A stretch of DNA of 64,000 bases from Chlorops oryzae (GCA_020466095.1 CM035807.1:76959367-77023366), one strand, 5' to 3'; numbered from the stretch's first letter, positions 12,391 to 25,449 are shown. Numbers and translations: made by a program. The notes: a model not told the origin generated them from the sequence alone.

Positions 12391-13581
12391 ATAAGAGAAA
12401 AATCTCTGAAAATGCGCTGTGCAGAAAAAACCCCGAAATTTCTTATGTTAAGAATTTCTTCCAAAATAAACATAGGTATAAGTAAATACTTAATCCACCT
12501 GAATGCATTGTCAGGTCAAAGTAATTCCGGGCCTTAAAAATGTGTCAATCGAATATTTCAAATGTTCAAATTTAAAAACTCCTCGGAATGATTTCATTTT
12601 CCAGTCCCGTTCTTTTGGAACCATTCAACTTTCTATTCCTTTTTTTTACCTTCTGTTTTTTTATTACGTAAACGAGAACGCACTTAACTTTAAGCCACTG
12701 TGAAACCGACCGAAATTGTTTGGCCAACCGACCTGCTCACTAACCAAACAGCCAGCGATATACAATAACGTTCCCAGCTTCACATTCGCAAGCAGCACTT
12801 AAAATTTTGATGGAGGGTAAACATGCCAGTAACGCCTTGTGCTGCTGAAATACTGTATTGAAAGTTCTAAAGATCTATGATCCGGAAAAGCGTCAAAAAC
12901 ACACAACAACAACGATGAGGGCAACAAAACTGTCAGAGCTTGGTCGAAAGTTGTAGAAAAAACGGACGCCGAATTGTAAACTTGATTCCTACAGTACAAT
13001 GATGACCACGATAAAAAAAAAGTGAAGAAAAAAATGCTGAGAGAATCAGAAAACCGACTGGCGACGCATGCAGCGTAGGCGCCTGAAAGTATGCCACGTA
13101 TGTACAGTCAGTTATTGTGTCTTGGTATTTCGTTTCGATTCAGCCATTTTTTTTATAGATATTTATTCTCCTGCTGCAAGGGCGACAACTTCCTGACAAG
13201 TCACAAATATAATAGTTATATTTTGTTTCCATTAGTGCGGGAGTTTCTGGGCAACATTTTCTGCCATCAACCGAGCTTTTGATTGTAACTGTTTTCATAT
13301 GTTTGCATATGTTGAATATTTGCAGAGGTTTCCAGTACCTCTTTTATATATCTTTTGCACTTAGCTCTGAAAATAAATGCTCAAGCTTTCAACTAGTCCA
13401 AGAGTGATTAAACCTTTTCTCTTAAGCTAGAGATCAATTAACGCAGTTATTGTGAGGATGGGGGTAGGACTTACATCCCCGAGTATCCAACCTCCTAGTG
13501 AACTAGTTTATAGTTTCATTTTAATAAAATTCACACCCTCAATACTTCGAATGAATTCGTTCATATGCTATGGGGACGCCA
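12391..13581 (+). other. Intron, no gene seen
   Basis: No recognisable gene, RNA or well-bounded repeat is seen. The last part (from about 13440) has clustered words such as gggg and cgccac that resemble the dispersed elements nearby, but I could not define a boundary before the Transib-like element at 13582. Confidence 0.4.
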
Positions 13582-14801
13582 CACAGTGGGGCCGCTCCAT
13601 ATATTTCTTGGAAAAAAATAGGAGTGTTTGCAGAGCATTGAAATTTTGCAGAAACACTTCTGTGGGCTTAATTAAGATATTTTGAGGAAATCTTGGAAAT
13701 CCTCCCACTGCCACGCCCACCTCCTATATAAGTGCAGAAGTCAAAACTTTTGTTTTCGGACCTAGGGACTTGAAATTCGGGACACTTCTTAATTGAGTTC
13801 TCCTCAAAAAAAAAGCTAAAAATAATGCGGCTGCCACGCCTACTGTTGGTTTAACGCCCATCGGAAATTGCAGATTTTACATGTTTTTATTTCCTATCTA
13901 GCATTATATGGAATTTTCACATAAAATAAAGAATTTTAATTTTTTTCAAAAGCTTAAACATTAGTTGTCTGCATTCAAAAGAAGATTATACCCTCAACAG
14001 CCTTCCGCGAACGGATATTAGCCTTTGAAATCACCGAAAATATCTAACAAATACATTCGCTTTTCTAGTAAAGCAAGCCAAGTTAAAGTGTTTCATAGAA
14101 AGATATTGATGTTAAATATGTTTTTTTTTACATTGAAATGTTATTAAATTTCGTTACGCCTACATATTCGTAAACAAAAACAATGTTTCATTTATAAATC
14201 GTTCCATGTTTTAATTACGTAAGACCTAAAAGTATGCCCCTTTTTTTGTCTTATTGAGCATTTGTATGAAATATTGCTGTGACTTTAGAAATTCAAATCG
14301 ATGTTACTTACAGAAAAGGTATTAGAAGGTGATTTTTTTTGTTTAAATTGAAAGTATAGACTCGTACCTTTCATTTTTATATAGTTAGAGGGCTAAGCAA
14401 GGCAAAGCACATAAAGTTTTTTTCCAACAAAATATGAGAAGTTGATATTTTTTACTCTTATTTCTGGCAAATTATAATAATTATTCTACTTTTCTAATTT
14501 TAATAATTTTGTTTTTACATGAAAGAGTAATTGCTATATTTCCACCAAAAAATAAAACAAAGGCAAAAACTTTGGATTTTCACATGAAAAATGTTCTCTA
14601 TTTGGACTACAATTTTAATCTGAAATTTATTGAATAACATTCCCGTGACTTTTGTTAGTTTTTTTTAATAAAATTTTCAATTTTCATAAAAAAGAATGTT
14701 GAATTCCTCATATCCAAACATTTGTTTACAAAAGTGAATCATTAAAATTTTGAAATTCAAAAATTGAAAAATCCTATTTTTGCCACCGATGCCCCACTGT
14801 G
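13582..14801. mobile_element. Transib-like element with 23-RSS-like left and 12-RSS-like right ends
   Basis: The element is 1220 bp and flanked by a perfect 5-bp target duplication CGCCA (13577-13581 and 14802-14806). Each end starts with CACAGTG. At the left, a 23-bp spacer (13589-13611) separates the heptamer from AAAAAAATA. At the right, read inward on the minus strand, a 12-bp spacer (14794-14783) separates it from CAAAAATAG. Heptamer, nonamer, spacer asymmetry and GC-rich 5-bp duplication are hallmarks of Transib/RAG-type elements. No transposase ORF is present, so it is non-autonomous. Interior words such as gcaaagcacataaa are shared with the 19956-20976 copy. Confidence 0.8.
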
Positions 14802-15734
14802 CGCCAGTTAAACTGACGCACTTTTTGACATCCTGTGCGGAAGCACATTTCCTTTTTTATTTCTTATTTCTTATATTATGCTGCTAGCAAGTCGTCCCCG
14901 AGCTGAGTCAGTTATCAGCTTCCTAGATATCGTATTCTATTTAAAGTCATTAACGATGGAAAATGGAAAAATGAAAACTTTCGTAATTAAATTATTTGCA
15001 ATTTAAACACGACGCGTCGTTGGCTGCAGAGAAAGTTAACCCGAAAAATGCCCGCGGACAGCAATCTGGCTCGCAATTTACAGTCACAATATGCACGCTC
15101 CATGGAGGTGTAGCAATCACACGATCTGGTCCGAACTCCAAACTGCACGACAACGAGGAAGAATTAAGGAATAAAAATTGAAAAAAATGCAATTTCGTGT
15201 GTTCTTTTAATGAGTCACGCTCTGAGCTGATCGTCCCGCACCGCTCATCGCTCGCAGCTCATTGCCCGTTGCCCATTGCCCATTGGACTGCGTGCGTAAT
15301 TATGCATGAGGTTTTCATGTGGAAGAACTCCTCCACTGTGGCAACTCGAAGGGATGGCGGCAATAAAGAGTTTAAATGCCCTCAGCGGTCAAGCTGTATT
15401 GTAACCTGTTGCTTGGGGGGAAACTTTCATTGGAATGCTATTGCACGGAATCTAGAATTGGGGGCAGCCGAAACCGGTTTAAAACAAAATAGTTTAATCA
15501 TAATATTGGGAGTTGTTATGGGAATTTGATACTGATTGGGGTGGATATCTTCTAAAATTCAGCATTAACTCAATTCTTTTCCGATTTGCGCTCTCTATAC
15601 TATATAAACATTCAAAAATACGCGCAAAAGTTTACTGTTACTTTTGGAATGTAATTACTTCATAAATATTATTTTGACATCGGTATTTTTGCTTTTAACA
15701 CCAGAAATGCTTGTACTGGAGGCATTAATCGAAA
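14802..15734 (+). other. Intron, no gene seen
   Basis: No gene recognised. ORFs at 14992-15529 on both strands overlap each other in GC-richer sequence but carry no domain, and their codon use is unremarkable. Confidence 0.4.
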
Positions 15735-16245
15735 AGAAAACAAGGAAGGATGTTATAATCAGGCGATCCTCACAATACAATACCCCACACAGATATAAAA
15801 AAATGTTATAACACGCCGAAGACGACCACCTTTAAGACTTTTAAGACGAGGTATTCTAGAGATTTTTAAGGCCATCAGGGGTCCCATATGCCGACATTTG
15901 TTCCATTTCTTTATGAAAAGCGATCTTTTTCTACGCCCATTTTTCAAGATTTGTTGAAACTAATCGCTCAAAATACAAATTTCATTGAAATATATCGGAA
16001 AACTCTGATTTTGGAGCAGTTTTGGGGATTCTTTTGGCTTGATCTTACTCATGTCGCCGCCAATAGGCGTTACGGATAGCTAAATTCCTTCGATAAGATT
16101 CATATACAGACCAACCGACAGATCTCCTGGTGACGCTGATCATTTCTATATACATATATTTTGTCTATCTCGACTGGTTCTGGATGATAAACACATACGC
16201 ACAAATGCAATATACTCTAGACACAGACACGTGTCGGATATAACG
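15735..16245. repeat. Dispersed fly repeat, family 2
   Basis: It begins near aaggaaggatgttataatca and ends near cacgtgtcggatataacg. Its first 170 bp resemble 55411-55570 (ttttaaggccatcaggggtc-type words). Its tail (about 16130-16240, containing tggtgacgctgatcatt and tgtctatctcgactggttct) resembles 59385-59515. No coding capacity. Boundaries are approximate. Confidence 0.55.
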
Positions 16246-17915
16246 AGAAAATATATTTTTCTGCTCTATGGATATCCAAGAACTATGTATTCTTGTTTGC
16301 TTTCTACAGCCCTTAGATTTTTTTAATTAACAAACCTCTAAAAAAAAAATTACGAATTTCCATTCTATTTAATTTTTTTTTTAAACAATTCTTGTTAGTC
16401 AATCGGCATCTTATTGAAATGCAAATCGATTCAATATGCCATGCCAAATTGCGATGCGCCTAAAAATATGCTGTCGTATTTTTCCCTAGCAAACAAGGAA
16501 TTCCAATTTTTTGGATAAGGTCCAAGTTTCCAATAAAGCGGGCGTTGCGCCGATATGACAGTTTTAAGTGAGTGCTTTCGAGTTCTCTGCTGCATAATCG
16601 AGACTTGACAATTCAGTTAGAAAATCCCCAACGTTTGGTGGTGCGGCGCAAATATTTGTTTTGTAATTAAAATATCGATTTGAGCCCTTCACAACATGAA
16701 ATATGAAAATTTCTGTTCTTCAAGAAAACTTTCCTTTGAAAATTGGTAAACAAAATTGCTGGGGATTTTCGTGAAAACAAAAGAACAAAAACAAAAAACA
16801 AAAAAATTATAACCACTCGTGTCACCGGAACAATGTCGAAATAAGCGCAAAACAAAAGGACGAAAATAGAAAAGGACGCATATGTATACGGTTCGTGAAT
16901 AGAGATGGTTGGCGGAAGCGAAGAAGGGAAAACATCATCAGCAACAAAATGAAATAGAACGAAACAAAATGCGGAAACAATCGTAACGGAAGGTGGCAAT
17001 TTAATAAAATGCTCGAGTGAGTTTCAAGTATTTTGAGCAAGAAGACGTTGCATACTTTTTGGCGCAATAGCGTATTGTTGCCGCTACTCCGCTGGCATCG
17101 TCCTCCTCGTCGTCGTCGTCGAAGTCGTCGTCTTCGTTGTTGTCGCAGTTTGAATTCCTGACATACGTTGTATATGCTTTTATTGTTGTTTCCTGTAGTG
17201 TGTCGAGTTGTCGCAATGCTATTCTTCAACGTTACATCCGCAAACTCGTAACCCCTCCTTGCCATTGTTTTCTTCATCTACGTTTTCGTCACCGTCTCCA
17301 TCTCCACCGCCGTCTCTGGTTTGGTCTGCGTCATCAGCAGGACGATGATCATTGCAACTTTGCTGCAGCATTCAGCATTTGAAGATGAAATTGTGCTCAA
17401 TGATTTGGCGTCATGATGGGCAAACCGAGGAGGAAATCTCTCATGTCGCAGTGTTATGATGTGTGTCTATCGTCCTTAATACACTTAACTGGATTTATAT
17501 AATTTTTTGTTTTCTACATTTCATATTGTTTTTCCGACTTTTTCCAACTTTTTGCCCCCACATCTTTGTAAGTGATTTCGCTTGTTTATTTCTTTTTCGT
17601 TATTTGGATTTTAACAAGCGGATTTTCGAATGAAAAGAGTCGAAGAAAACCCTTCGCGACATCATCATTAAAATCGAAATTAAGCGCAAGAAACCTTGAT
17701 TATTTTTCGTTTAGTATTGTGAGAGGAATTTTAAGATTTTCCTGGGTGATCAAACTTATAAACACTCCGTAATTTCTCCCCTCTGTACTGCGCTGTGAGT
17801 GCGTCTTAGGACGCTTTTTAATTTGTTCGAGAACCACTCGAGGTTCGTCCGAAATAGAAAATATGTATGCTTAGAAACAAATATAGAAATATATAGTGCC
17901 ACCAGTACCTATATA
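16246..17915 (+). other. Intron, no gene seen; GTC-rich trinucleotide tract
   Basis: A cgtcgtcgtcgtcgaagtcg-type tract at about 17100-17150 produces an artefactual acidic ORF on the minus strand. The overlapping minus-strand ORFs at 16667-17277 are low-complexity. Nothing else could be supported. Confidence 0.45.
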
Positions 17916-19202
17916 TTAGGTGTAGTAAAAAGAAATCCATTATTTTTCCAATAGATGGCGTTATTTATCTGCATCTCGCGTTGTATAAGTCCGATCGTGT
18001 TCCGCTAGGGGGCATTAGAAAGATGACAGTTCCTACTAAAAAAGCTTTTTTGACACTTTTTTGATTGATTGATTCAGTTTTGTTTGAGAGCTTGTCAAAG
18101 ATGGACATCAGCAAAGAGAAAATTCGCTACATTTTACAGTTTTTCTTCGATAAGGGAGAAAACGCAAGCCAGGCGGCTGAAAATGTGAATAGCGTTTATG
18201 GACCTGATACTGTAACAGCCAATCATGCGCAATTTTGGTTTCGTCGATTCCGTTCCGGTAACTTCGATGTCAAGGATGCACCACGCACTGGAAGGCCAAT
18301 TGTCGAAAATGTCGATAAAATCATGGAAATTATCGAGTCCGACCGTCATGTTAGCACTGTTTCGATTGCAAAAGAGCTAAAGATTGCACAAAAAACCGTT
18401 TGGAACCATTTGAATAAGGCTGGATACACAAAGAAGCTCGATGTATGGGTGCCACACGAGTTAACGCAAAAAAACTTCATAGACCGAATTTCCATCTGCG
18501 AATCGCTGCTGAACCGCAACAAAATCGACCCATTTCTGAAGCGGTTGGTGACTGGTGATGAAAAGTGGGTCACTTACGACAACGTCAAGCGAAAACGGTC
18601 GTGGTCGAAACACGGTGAACCGGCGGAAACGGTGGCCAAGCCAGGATTGACGGCCAGGAAGGTTTTGCTGTGTGTTTGGTGGGATTGGCAGGGAATTATC
18701 TACTATGAGCTGCTCCCATACGGCAAAACTCTTAACTCGGAACTCTACTGTCAACAATTTGACCGTCTGAAGGAAGCAATCGCCCATAAGCGGCCAGCTT
18801 TGGCCAATAGGAGAGGAATTGTGTTCCATCAGGACAACGCCAGGCCACACACATCGATAGTGACTCGCCAGAAGCTCCGGAGTTTGGTTGGGAGGTTCTT
18901 CTGCATCCACCTTATAGTCCGGACCTGGCACCAAGTGATTACCATCTGTTCCTGTCCATGGCGAACAATTTTGCTGGTGAAACATTCGCTTCAAGAGAGG
19001 CTTCTGAAATTCGACTGTCTCAAGTTTTTGCTAATAGGAACGAGGGCTTCTATGAGAGAGGCATAATGAAATTACCTTTAAAATGGCAACAAGTTATCGA
19101 ACAAAACGGCGCATATTTGACCTAAATCGGGTCATTTTAACTATCTTAAATAAAGCCCTCAATTTAATGCAAAAATAATGGATTTCTTTTTACTATACCT
19201 AA
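17916..19202 (+). mobile_element. mariner-family DNA transposon, almost full length
   Basis: The element is 1287 bp, the usual mariner size. Terminal inverted repeats of about 32 bp (17916-17947 and 19171-19202) start TTAGGTGTAGTAAAAAGAAA on the left and match the right end with one early mismatch (G/A). TA dinucleotides flank both ends (17914-17915, 19203-19204), as expected for mariner targeting. It carries one transposase gene in the + orientation, broken by a single-base frameshift. High TIR identity suggests a fairly young insertion. Confidence 0.92.
18101..19125 (+). pseudogene. mariner transposase, single-frameshift pseudogene
   Basis: It would catalyse cut-and-paste transposition at TA sites. 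The chosen start MDISKEKIRY at 18101 fits the family better than the in-frame ATG at 18065. Visible features: an N-terminal helix-turn-helix region, the linker motif WVPHEL, the first catalytic Asp in TGDEKW and the second in HQDNARPH. After about 18885 the frame is lost by one base, a likely one-G deletion in ttggttggg. The conserved SPDLAPSDYH motif with the third Asp (34 residues after the second, the D,D34D signature) is read in the next frame and continues to a TAA at 19123. The total of about 341 codons matches family length. As sequenced it cannot give an active enzyme, but a sequencing indel is possible because other parts of this window show homopolymer errors. Confidence 0.9.
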
Positions 19203-19955
19203 TATAATCCAGCCCTTCTCCACCAGTGCATTTTCCCGCGCCTGACTCTCTGCTATTGTCATAAAATTCAATTGAATACTTTGAATTTCGAGACTATAAA
19301 CAATTAAGGGTGTATTTGAAGAGTTACACTTAGTATTTCTTCTGATTTCGAGAATAAATGATCAGTTTTGCAGTACCCAAACGCTGTCAAGGACTTCTCA
19401 AGTGCAGTCAGTATACTACAGAGTTCAAATTTGTTTTCTTTATTTTAATCAAATAAATTTTATGGTTGGAGAGCTTTGTGCTGAAAATAAGAGGAAAAAT
19501 TAAAAAAGTTTTTGCTATTTGTATCCACCAGACGCAGTTTATTCAGCCCTATTCTTAATGAATAATTCTCGGAAATTCTACAAATTTTTCTCCGCAGAAA
19601 AGGGAGGTGTTCCAAACGTCAATAATAGGGAGAATGTGATAGCCTTTGCTTAAAAATGTTCGAAATTCTCGCTCCCCTTGTATTCCCTTCCCAGGGAGAA
19701 TTTTGTTCAAATCCGGAGCGATGAATTGCTAAAGCTGGCATCCCGCTATCTGCGCAAATAGCACAATGTTCGCCAATTTTTATCGGTCCGTATCGGCACA
19801 AATTTCAACAATGTCCACAGACACTTTTGAGGCTCACATTGCCGTCGCATATTGTCAAAAAGATATCGGGGAACAATAAAATTGGGACAAAACTCGTCCA
19901 AGCCAATCACACTTGTCAGCATCAGAGTTCAAAAATTGCGTTCACACTATCGGCG
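19203..19955 (+). other. Intron; left part of an outer inverted-repeat element
   Basis: No gene. From about 19735 the sequence (catcccgctatctgcgcaaa, then cgccaattttt) is matched in inverted orientation by about 20985-21035 (aaaaattggcgcatt, then tgcgcagataatgggatccc). The Transib-like copy at 19956-20976 therefore appears to sit inside another inverted-repeat element of about 1.3 kb. Confidence 0.45.
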
Positions 19956-20976
19956 CACAGTGGGATTGCTCCATACATCGTGCGGCAAAAAATAGAAGGA
20001 ATAGTCCTATCACAATGAAAATTGGTATCCGGATGTAAATTGAGGTCATTAAGATATAAACTAAAATTTATCGAAATCGGTTCTCCCCTCCGGGTACCCC
20101 CATAGACCCCCACATGCAGTTTTCTATGGCAGCTACATCTAAAACTCAACCGATTTTAATGAAACTTTGTCAGAATGTTGTTTATACTCAAAAACGAATA
20201 TATACAAAAAAAGGTTCAAATCTGGAAGTCCCTAGGGGTACTTCCACTGGATAACTGCCTTTTCAGTATAAATGGCATCATAGTTTCGTATGTTCTCACA
20301 TTCGTAAACAAAATTTTTAATATAATGTTTTGTTTTTGTAATTTCTTAGTTAGTTCTTAATTTCTTATAAACATTGCCATCAGAAATTATAATAAAGCGT
20401 TAATGAATACTGATCATCCTTAACATATGCAATGATTTTTTCTTAATATCCAGACATTTTCGCGGTGATTTTTAACATAAAAATGGACTTTATCGAGACA
20501 ATCGTAAGTGGGCGGTAAATTTTTTTCATAGATCGTTAGAACAGACTCCAGACTTTTATTTTTTATCAACTAGAAGACAAAGCACGACAAAGCATATAAA
20601 CTTTTTGTCCATTGAAAAAAGGAAAAGCGAAATTTTCGAGGTAGAATTTTTGATAGCCCACTTCCTCTTCGTTATTCAATAAAATGCCGCAATTTTTAAT
20701 TCCTTTTAAAAATCAAACTCTTAATTTTAATAAAAAATCAACTTTATAGCAACAGTGGTAGATTTAATCCGAAAAAAATGAGAACCAATTTTTTCAATTT
20801 TTCGAAGAAAAAACTTTCTTATCTTTAGCTTAATTTTTTATATAAAAAAATTATGTTTTTTGAAAAAACAGATTTGAATTATTCTTATCTAGAGTTTTCT
20901 CAGTTAGATTAAATCGACAAATCATAAAATTAGGATGGTCAAAAAATCCTATTTTTGCCGCTGAAATCTCACTGTG
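19956..20976. mobile_element. Transib-like element with 23-RSS-like left and 12-RSS-like right ends
   Basis: The element is 1021 bp with a perfect 5-bp target duplication CGGCG (19951-19955 and 20977-20981). Left end: CACAGTG, 23-bp spacer (19963-19985), then CAAAAAATA. Right end inward: CACAGTG, 12-bp spacer (20969-20958), then CAAAAATAG. It has no transposase ORF. The interior shares words with the 13582-14801 copy (gacaaagcatataaactttt versus gcaaagcacataaagttttt). It is nested in an outer inverted repeat. Confidence 0.8.
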
Positions 20977-23900
20977 CGGCGCATTGATTGCGACAAAAAT
21001 TGGCGCATTGCGCAGATAATGGGATCCCGGCTTAAGGATTGGGCTGATTACTACATATTTTTTCTGCATGTTTAAGGCTAAAACTTTGTTGGCTACGTGA
21101 TATAGCCATAGGTAAGTGCGCAACCTAATTCTCGGCCACACTTCTTGAGATCGATTTAATTGTATTGACTTCTTGCCAATCTAGCAAAACCAAATAGAAG
21201 AATTTAGTATATTATGAAGTACTTTTAGGAACATCCTCCACGTTTACCATTTGCCTAATGGACTAAATGCATCAAGAAAAGAGTTCCATTAAACTGAATA
21301 GAGGGTTTTGAGGGTTCCTCAAATGTGATTTAAGACTCCTGCCCAGAATTTGGATTTTAAAATTTGCTATGTGATTATATCGCACATGTGCTTCAATAGT
21401 GTCACAACTCAAAATGCGCAATCTTTCAAAAGACGCAGTTAAACCGATGCAGTCTAGGCGCATCTGTATGAAGAAGAGAATGACATAAGTGCTCTTTGCT
21501 CTGATTTTCAATAACAAAAGCGCAACTCTGAGTGTGCGAAAGGTAGACAGGTGACCTGTGAACACATTTTACATTAACCCCTAACGGGCTGCACAAATAC
21601 ATTTAAAGCGACTTTCAAGACATTTGTTTAAATTCAAATAGATATATTTCTTTAACTTAATTGTTCAAACCAAGTAGAAATATGTCATAAATGCATCCCT
21701 CGGGAGTTATACGCGAATGAAAAAAATTTGCAGTTCCTTGCATTTTAGGAAAAAAATTTTAACGCAGTTCGACATAAAATTGTTTGGCCTTATACAATTT
21801 TTTTATACTTTTTTGCAGTTTTAAGGGCATTTTTTGCCATCAAATGAAAATTTGGAAGTTTAAAAAAAATGTTCGCCTCCGTCAATAAAAATTTCTTCAT
21901 TTGGTATTATATCTAGATTTTTCCAAATTTTTCGTCCTTATGGAAAAAAAATCGAAAGCTGCCTATGAGCACATGTTTAAATACGTAAAAACCAATATTT
22001 TTAGGCTCCATGAAAAAGGGGCCCAATGCAAAGGCCCCCAAAATTTTGTTTCGAAAACAACAGCACGAATTTTAGGGCGATTTTTCTTTTTTTTTTTGGG
22101 CCTTTTTCATTTTTTTGCCATTTAGTATTTTTCAAAATTTGTTACATTTGGGCCCTTTTTCATTTTTTGATTTGGGGTAATTTTTCAGGGAGCCTGAAAA
22201 AGGTCCTATTAACACATCCTCCTCATTTTGTCATACCATCGAAACCATCGAAAAAATTGAATTTAAAAATGAACAATTTTCAACATATTTTGAAATACAT
22301 ATCATCATGCAGTGGGGTGAAAGGACTTCGCTACAAAGACCGAAATGTATGGGACAAATTTTTTTTTTACTGATAAGAAATGGTCACAGTGTGTTGATCT
22401 TTTGTATTTCAACTGGCTTACTTATTTCGCTTTATTGTTATTTTATTACCTTATATTGCCAATTTTTTGATTCAAAGTGAAAAAATATATCCTTATCGAG
22501 ACGATGAACTAATTCGAATATCTACATACATATCTACATACATATATTTTTTTCATAGTTTGAACGTTCGGTGAATTTTTTTCATTTTGTTTTTTTCGGA
22601 AACTCGTTTGCTCCGTTCAAAGTTCGTTCTGTCTTTTTTAGTGAAATTTGCATTTCCATATCAAATGCAAAGAAGCTCTTCCAATCCGCAGCGTGGAAAG
22701 TAGGTAGAATAATTTCCTTTATGTGTTGATACTCTACATTTGACTTGGCCAAGATTTTTTCCCTTTTTTTTTTGTATTTTCGTTGCTTACACATTCAAGG
22801 GTTGTGCAAAAAATTATTGCAAATTAAGAAACACTTTCTCATGTACGTGAGGGCATGGAATTCATTTTGTTGCTACATACATATATACATACATACATGG
22901 ATTCTCGTACGTAAATCCATTGCGAGCGAGCATAGTCCCAGAAATGTTCTTGAAATGTGATCCGCAGTGTGAAGTGAGCAAACGCGTGAATATTCGTCTG
23001 TTGGTCGGTCGGTCCGTCGGTCGGTCCGTCGGTCGGTCGGACTGTCCGTCTGAGCTTGGCTTAGCATGAGCGTTGAAGGTAGTTAAGTAGTGGGGCCGAT
23101 AGACGAGCGCGAGCAGAGGGGTTTAGATGGTAAGAAGGTTGCATAGAAATCGCTGCGATTACATTTCGCGAATATGCAAATGACGTTTTCCACTCTTCGC
23201 ACTTGATTCCTCTCGACTCTAGACTCTCGACTTTATTACTTTCTACGGCAGTGGAAGGGCACACTCTTGAGTTATGAATGTTACCTTTTTGTGCGATGAT
23301 AACTCGCTGTTGCCGGTACTCTATGTGGAATTATTCAAGAATGTGCTTTTCCTCGCATCTTCCGCGAGTCTCCCATGTTGTGCCATCGAATGTATCTATA
23401 AAACCGTCGAGGTCAGGTCAGTGTAATAAAAATGAATTGCAACATTATTTTCGCAATGAAAGTTTCCTTTTTTCTATCGCTCACTCTGTCCCGCTGTCTC
23501 TCTCTCTCTCTCTCGCTATCTCTCTGTGTTATTGAGTTCTCCTTCGAAAAGGTATAGTTTTTGGCCGCGAAATTATTTAAAGCCAATTCTGCGCTATCGA
23601 TCGGGTCGTTCTAGAAGTATTAAGTGGCTTAGATAGTTTTTTCCCCCCTTTTTTCTTCGTTTTTGCTGGAGCAATTTTCGCTTTTCAATTTTCTTAATTC
23701 ATTTTCATTTGTGTGTTTGCCATGTTTCCATGGAAAATCACTTGGTAGAGACATGATAATGAAATTCGAGCAGTTTTTCAACGAGACCTCAACGTTGCTC
23801 AAGAAGCGTGAATTATTTTTATTGCGAAAACATTTGTACGAGCTGCCGGCGCATCTTGCTACAATCGGTCGGTCGGTCGGCGGTCGGCGGTCGGAGGGTC

Positions 23901-24630
23901 GGTCGGTTAGCCAGCGGTCGACGTTACGCTTACGTTGCGTCGCAGCATCAGTTGCACTTAAAACGTCAATCAGTCAGTCTCGCATTAATCCAATAATGAA
24001 AACGCGCGTGATTTAATTGCAATCCAATGTTCTTTGGATTGACAATCGCAAGAGATTGGAATTTTTGTGTGTGATTTAATTTTGGAAAAGTGCGTCTGCT
24101 GTATGAAAAGGGCCATCCGATCTTAGCGGCGAAAGAGAGAGAGAGAGAAAGAGAGCTTGGAAAAAGAGCCCTTCAAACTATTTCAAACCAAAACGCTTTT
24201 CCACTTGCTCTTTTGAACGGAGAAACTATGTAAGTTTTTTGTTTTTTTTTTTTTGAGGTAGAGGAATACAAAAAATTTATTCATTCGATTTTTTTGTACA
24301 ATGTCTTCAGGTGACATTGGAAATCAAAGAGTTAAACGATTGTTCACTTTGAGGACCGCCTTTAACAGATTTTCGGAAAATTCAAAATGCATTACATTCT
24401 TAATATAATGATATAAATTTTTATGAATTTTTTTATACATGTACATATTTAGAAAATTTGTAAAATTCGCCTTTTGCAAAACCGCCGGGTGCCGGGTGCA
24501 AAACAACATATACGTAAGGACTATCTAATTTGAAACACTAATTTCTTGATCAATTATTCGAAAAATATGATAAATAAAAGCAAGGCATTATTCTTTGGTG
24601 TATGTATTTTACAAAATTCAAAAAACATAT
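20977..24630 (+). other. Intron, no gene seen; GGTC microsatellites
   Basis: AT-rich sequence without recognisable genes. It contains (GGTC/CGGT)n tracts at about 22996-23040 and 23866-23910, a (CT)n run at about 23496-23520 and a GA-rich run at about 24132-24155. The ORF at 23663-24016 is partly made of the GGTC repeat and is not credible. A lone CACAGTG at 22385 lacks a correctly spaced nonamer. Confidence 0.5.
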
Positions 24631-24802
24631 TAGGGGTATTCGCAAAGGCGTCGGAAAATAGGAAAGTCGGAAAATCGGAAAATTTTAACTGCTTAAAAAC
24701 TTGTGCCAGATACAAAAAAAGTTTAAATTTTTTTTAAGAAGTCGCATTTTTAGCATTTTCCGACTTTCCAACGTTTTTAACACGCCTTTGTGAATACCCC
24801 TA
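24631..24802. mobile_element. Short MITE, TAGGGGTATTCGCAAAGGCG ends
   Basis: The left end TAGGGGTATTCGCAAAGGCG is matched by the reverse complement of the right end (cgcctttgtgaatacccct) with one mismatch. Second-order inverted words inside (tcggaaaat and cattttccga) extend the hairpin. The element is 172 bp and has no coding capacity. Confidence 0.65.
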
Positions 24803-25065
24803 TTGTAATATTTTATTAAAATGGACTCAAAAAGAGGGAATTCTAGAATCTTAGCTCTAGACCTTTTAAAAACACAGGGATTGAATAAAGCCTATAGCTT
24901 TATATTATTGGAATATTGTTATTGGAGCATTAGGGATATTAAACAAGTGTTTCCATGAGATCGTCAAACAACTTGGTATGTTACCAAAAATTATGACGCA
25001 TTTGACAATAATTAAAGAACTTTTTAAATAAAATTATCCAAGCAAACAAAAATTGGAAAATAATA

Positions 25066-25449
25066 TCGTCGGCTTAAAGTGTAAACCTGCTAAGTCCACT
25101 TTTAACCGATTCCGACTTTTCGATGTCATTCGAAAGAAAAAAGGACACTGCATCGTCAGGCAAAAAATCTTTTTTAATTTCAAATTCTAAATACGGAGAA
25201 ATTGGTGATGAGTAAAACTGCTAAGTCCAACTGTGGTCAAAGTTCACAGCTAACACCAACAAGTGACTCCAAGTAGACTTTGTGTGGTGCACAGAATCGA
25301 ATTTAGAAGAGAATTCATATAGGAACAAAATAAACCATCCATATTTTGGGTCTCCTTCCCTACTTTGAAGTCTTGAAAAAAAGTGTTTTTTGTTTACCCT
25401 GTAAAGTTTTGAAATTGTTAGTTAGCAGGTTTACACTTTAAGCCGACGA
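25066..25449. mobile_element. MITE with 28-bp TIRs and TA target duplication
   Basis: The left TIR begins TCGTCGGCTTAAAGTGTAAA and continues to cctgctaa. The right TIR (from about 25422) is its exact reverse complement. TA dinucleotides flank both ends (25064-25065, 25450-25451), which suits a Tc1/mariner-mobilised MITE. The element is 384 bp with no ORF. Confidence 0.75.

Noticed and set aside
17001..17216. Acidic ORF on the minus strand
   Set aside because: Produced by the GTC trinucleotide tract; no other coding evidence.
22385..22391. Additional CACAGTG heptamer
   Set aside because: No A-rich nonamer at 12 or 23 bp and no partner end nearby. The CACAGTG at 5296 and 50130 were rejected for the same reason.
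22996..23040. Regular GGTC repeats, considered as an array of spaced repeats
   Set aside because: Simple tetranucleotide microsatellite, not a CRISPR-type array; the genome is eukaryotic.
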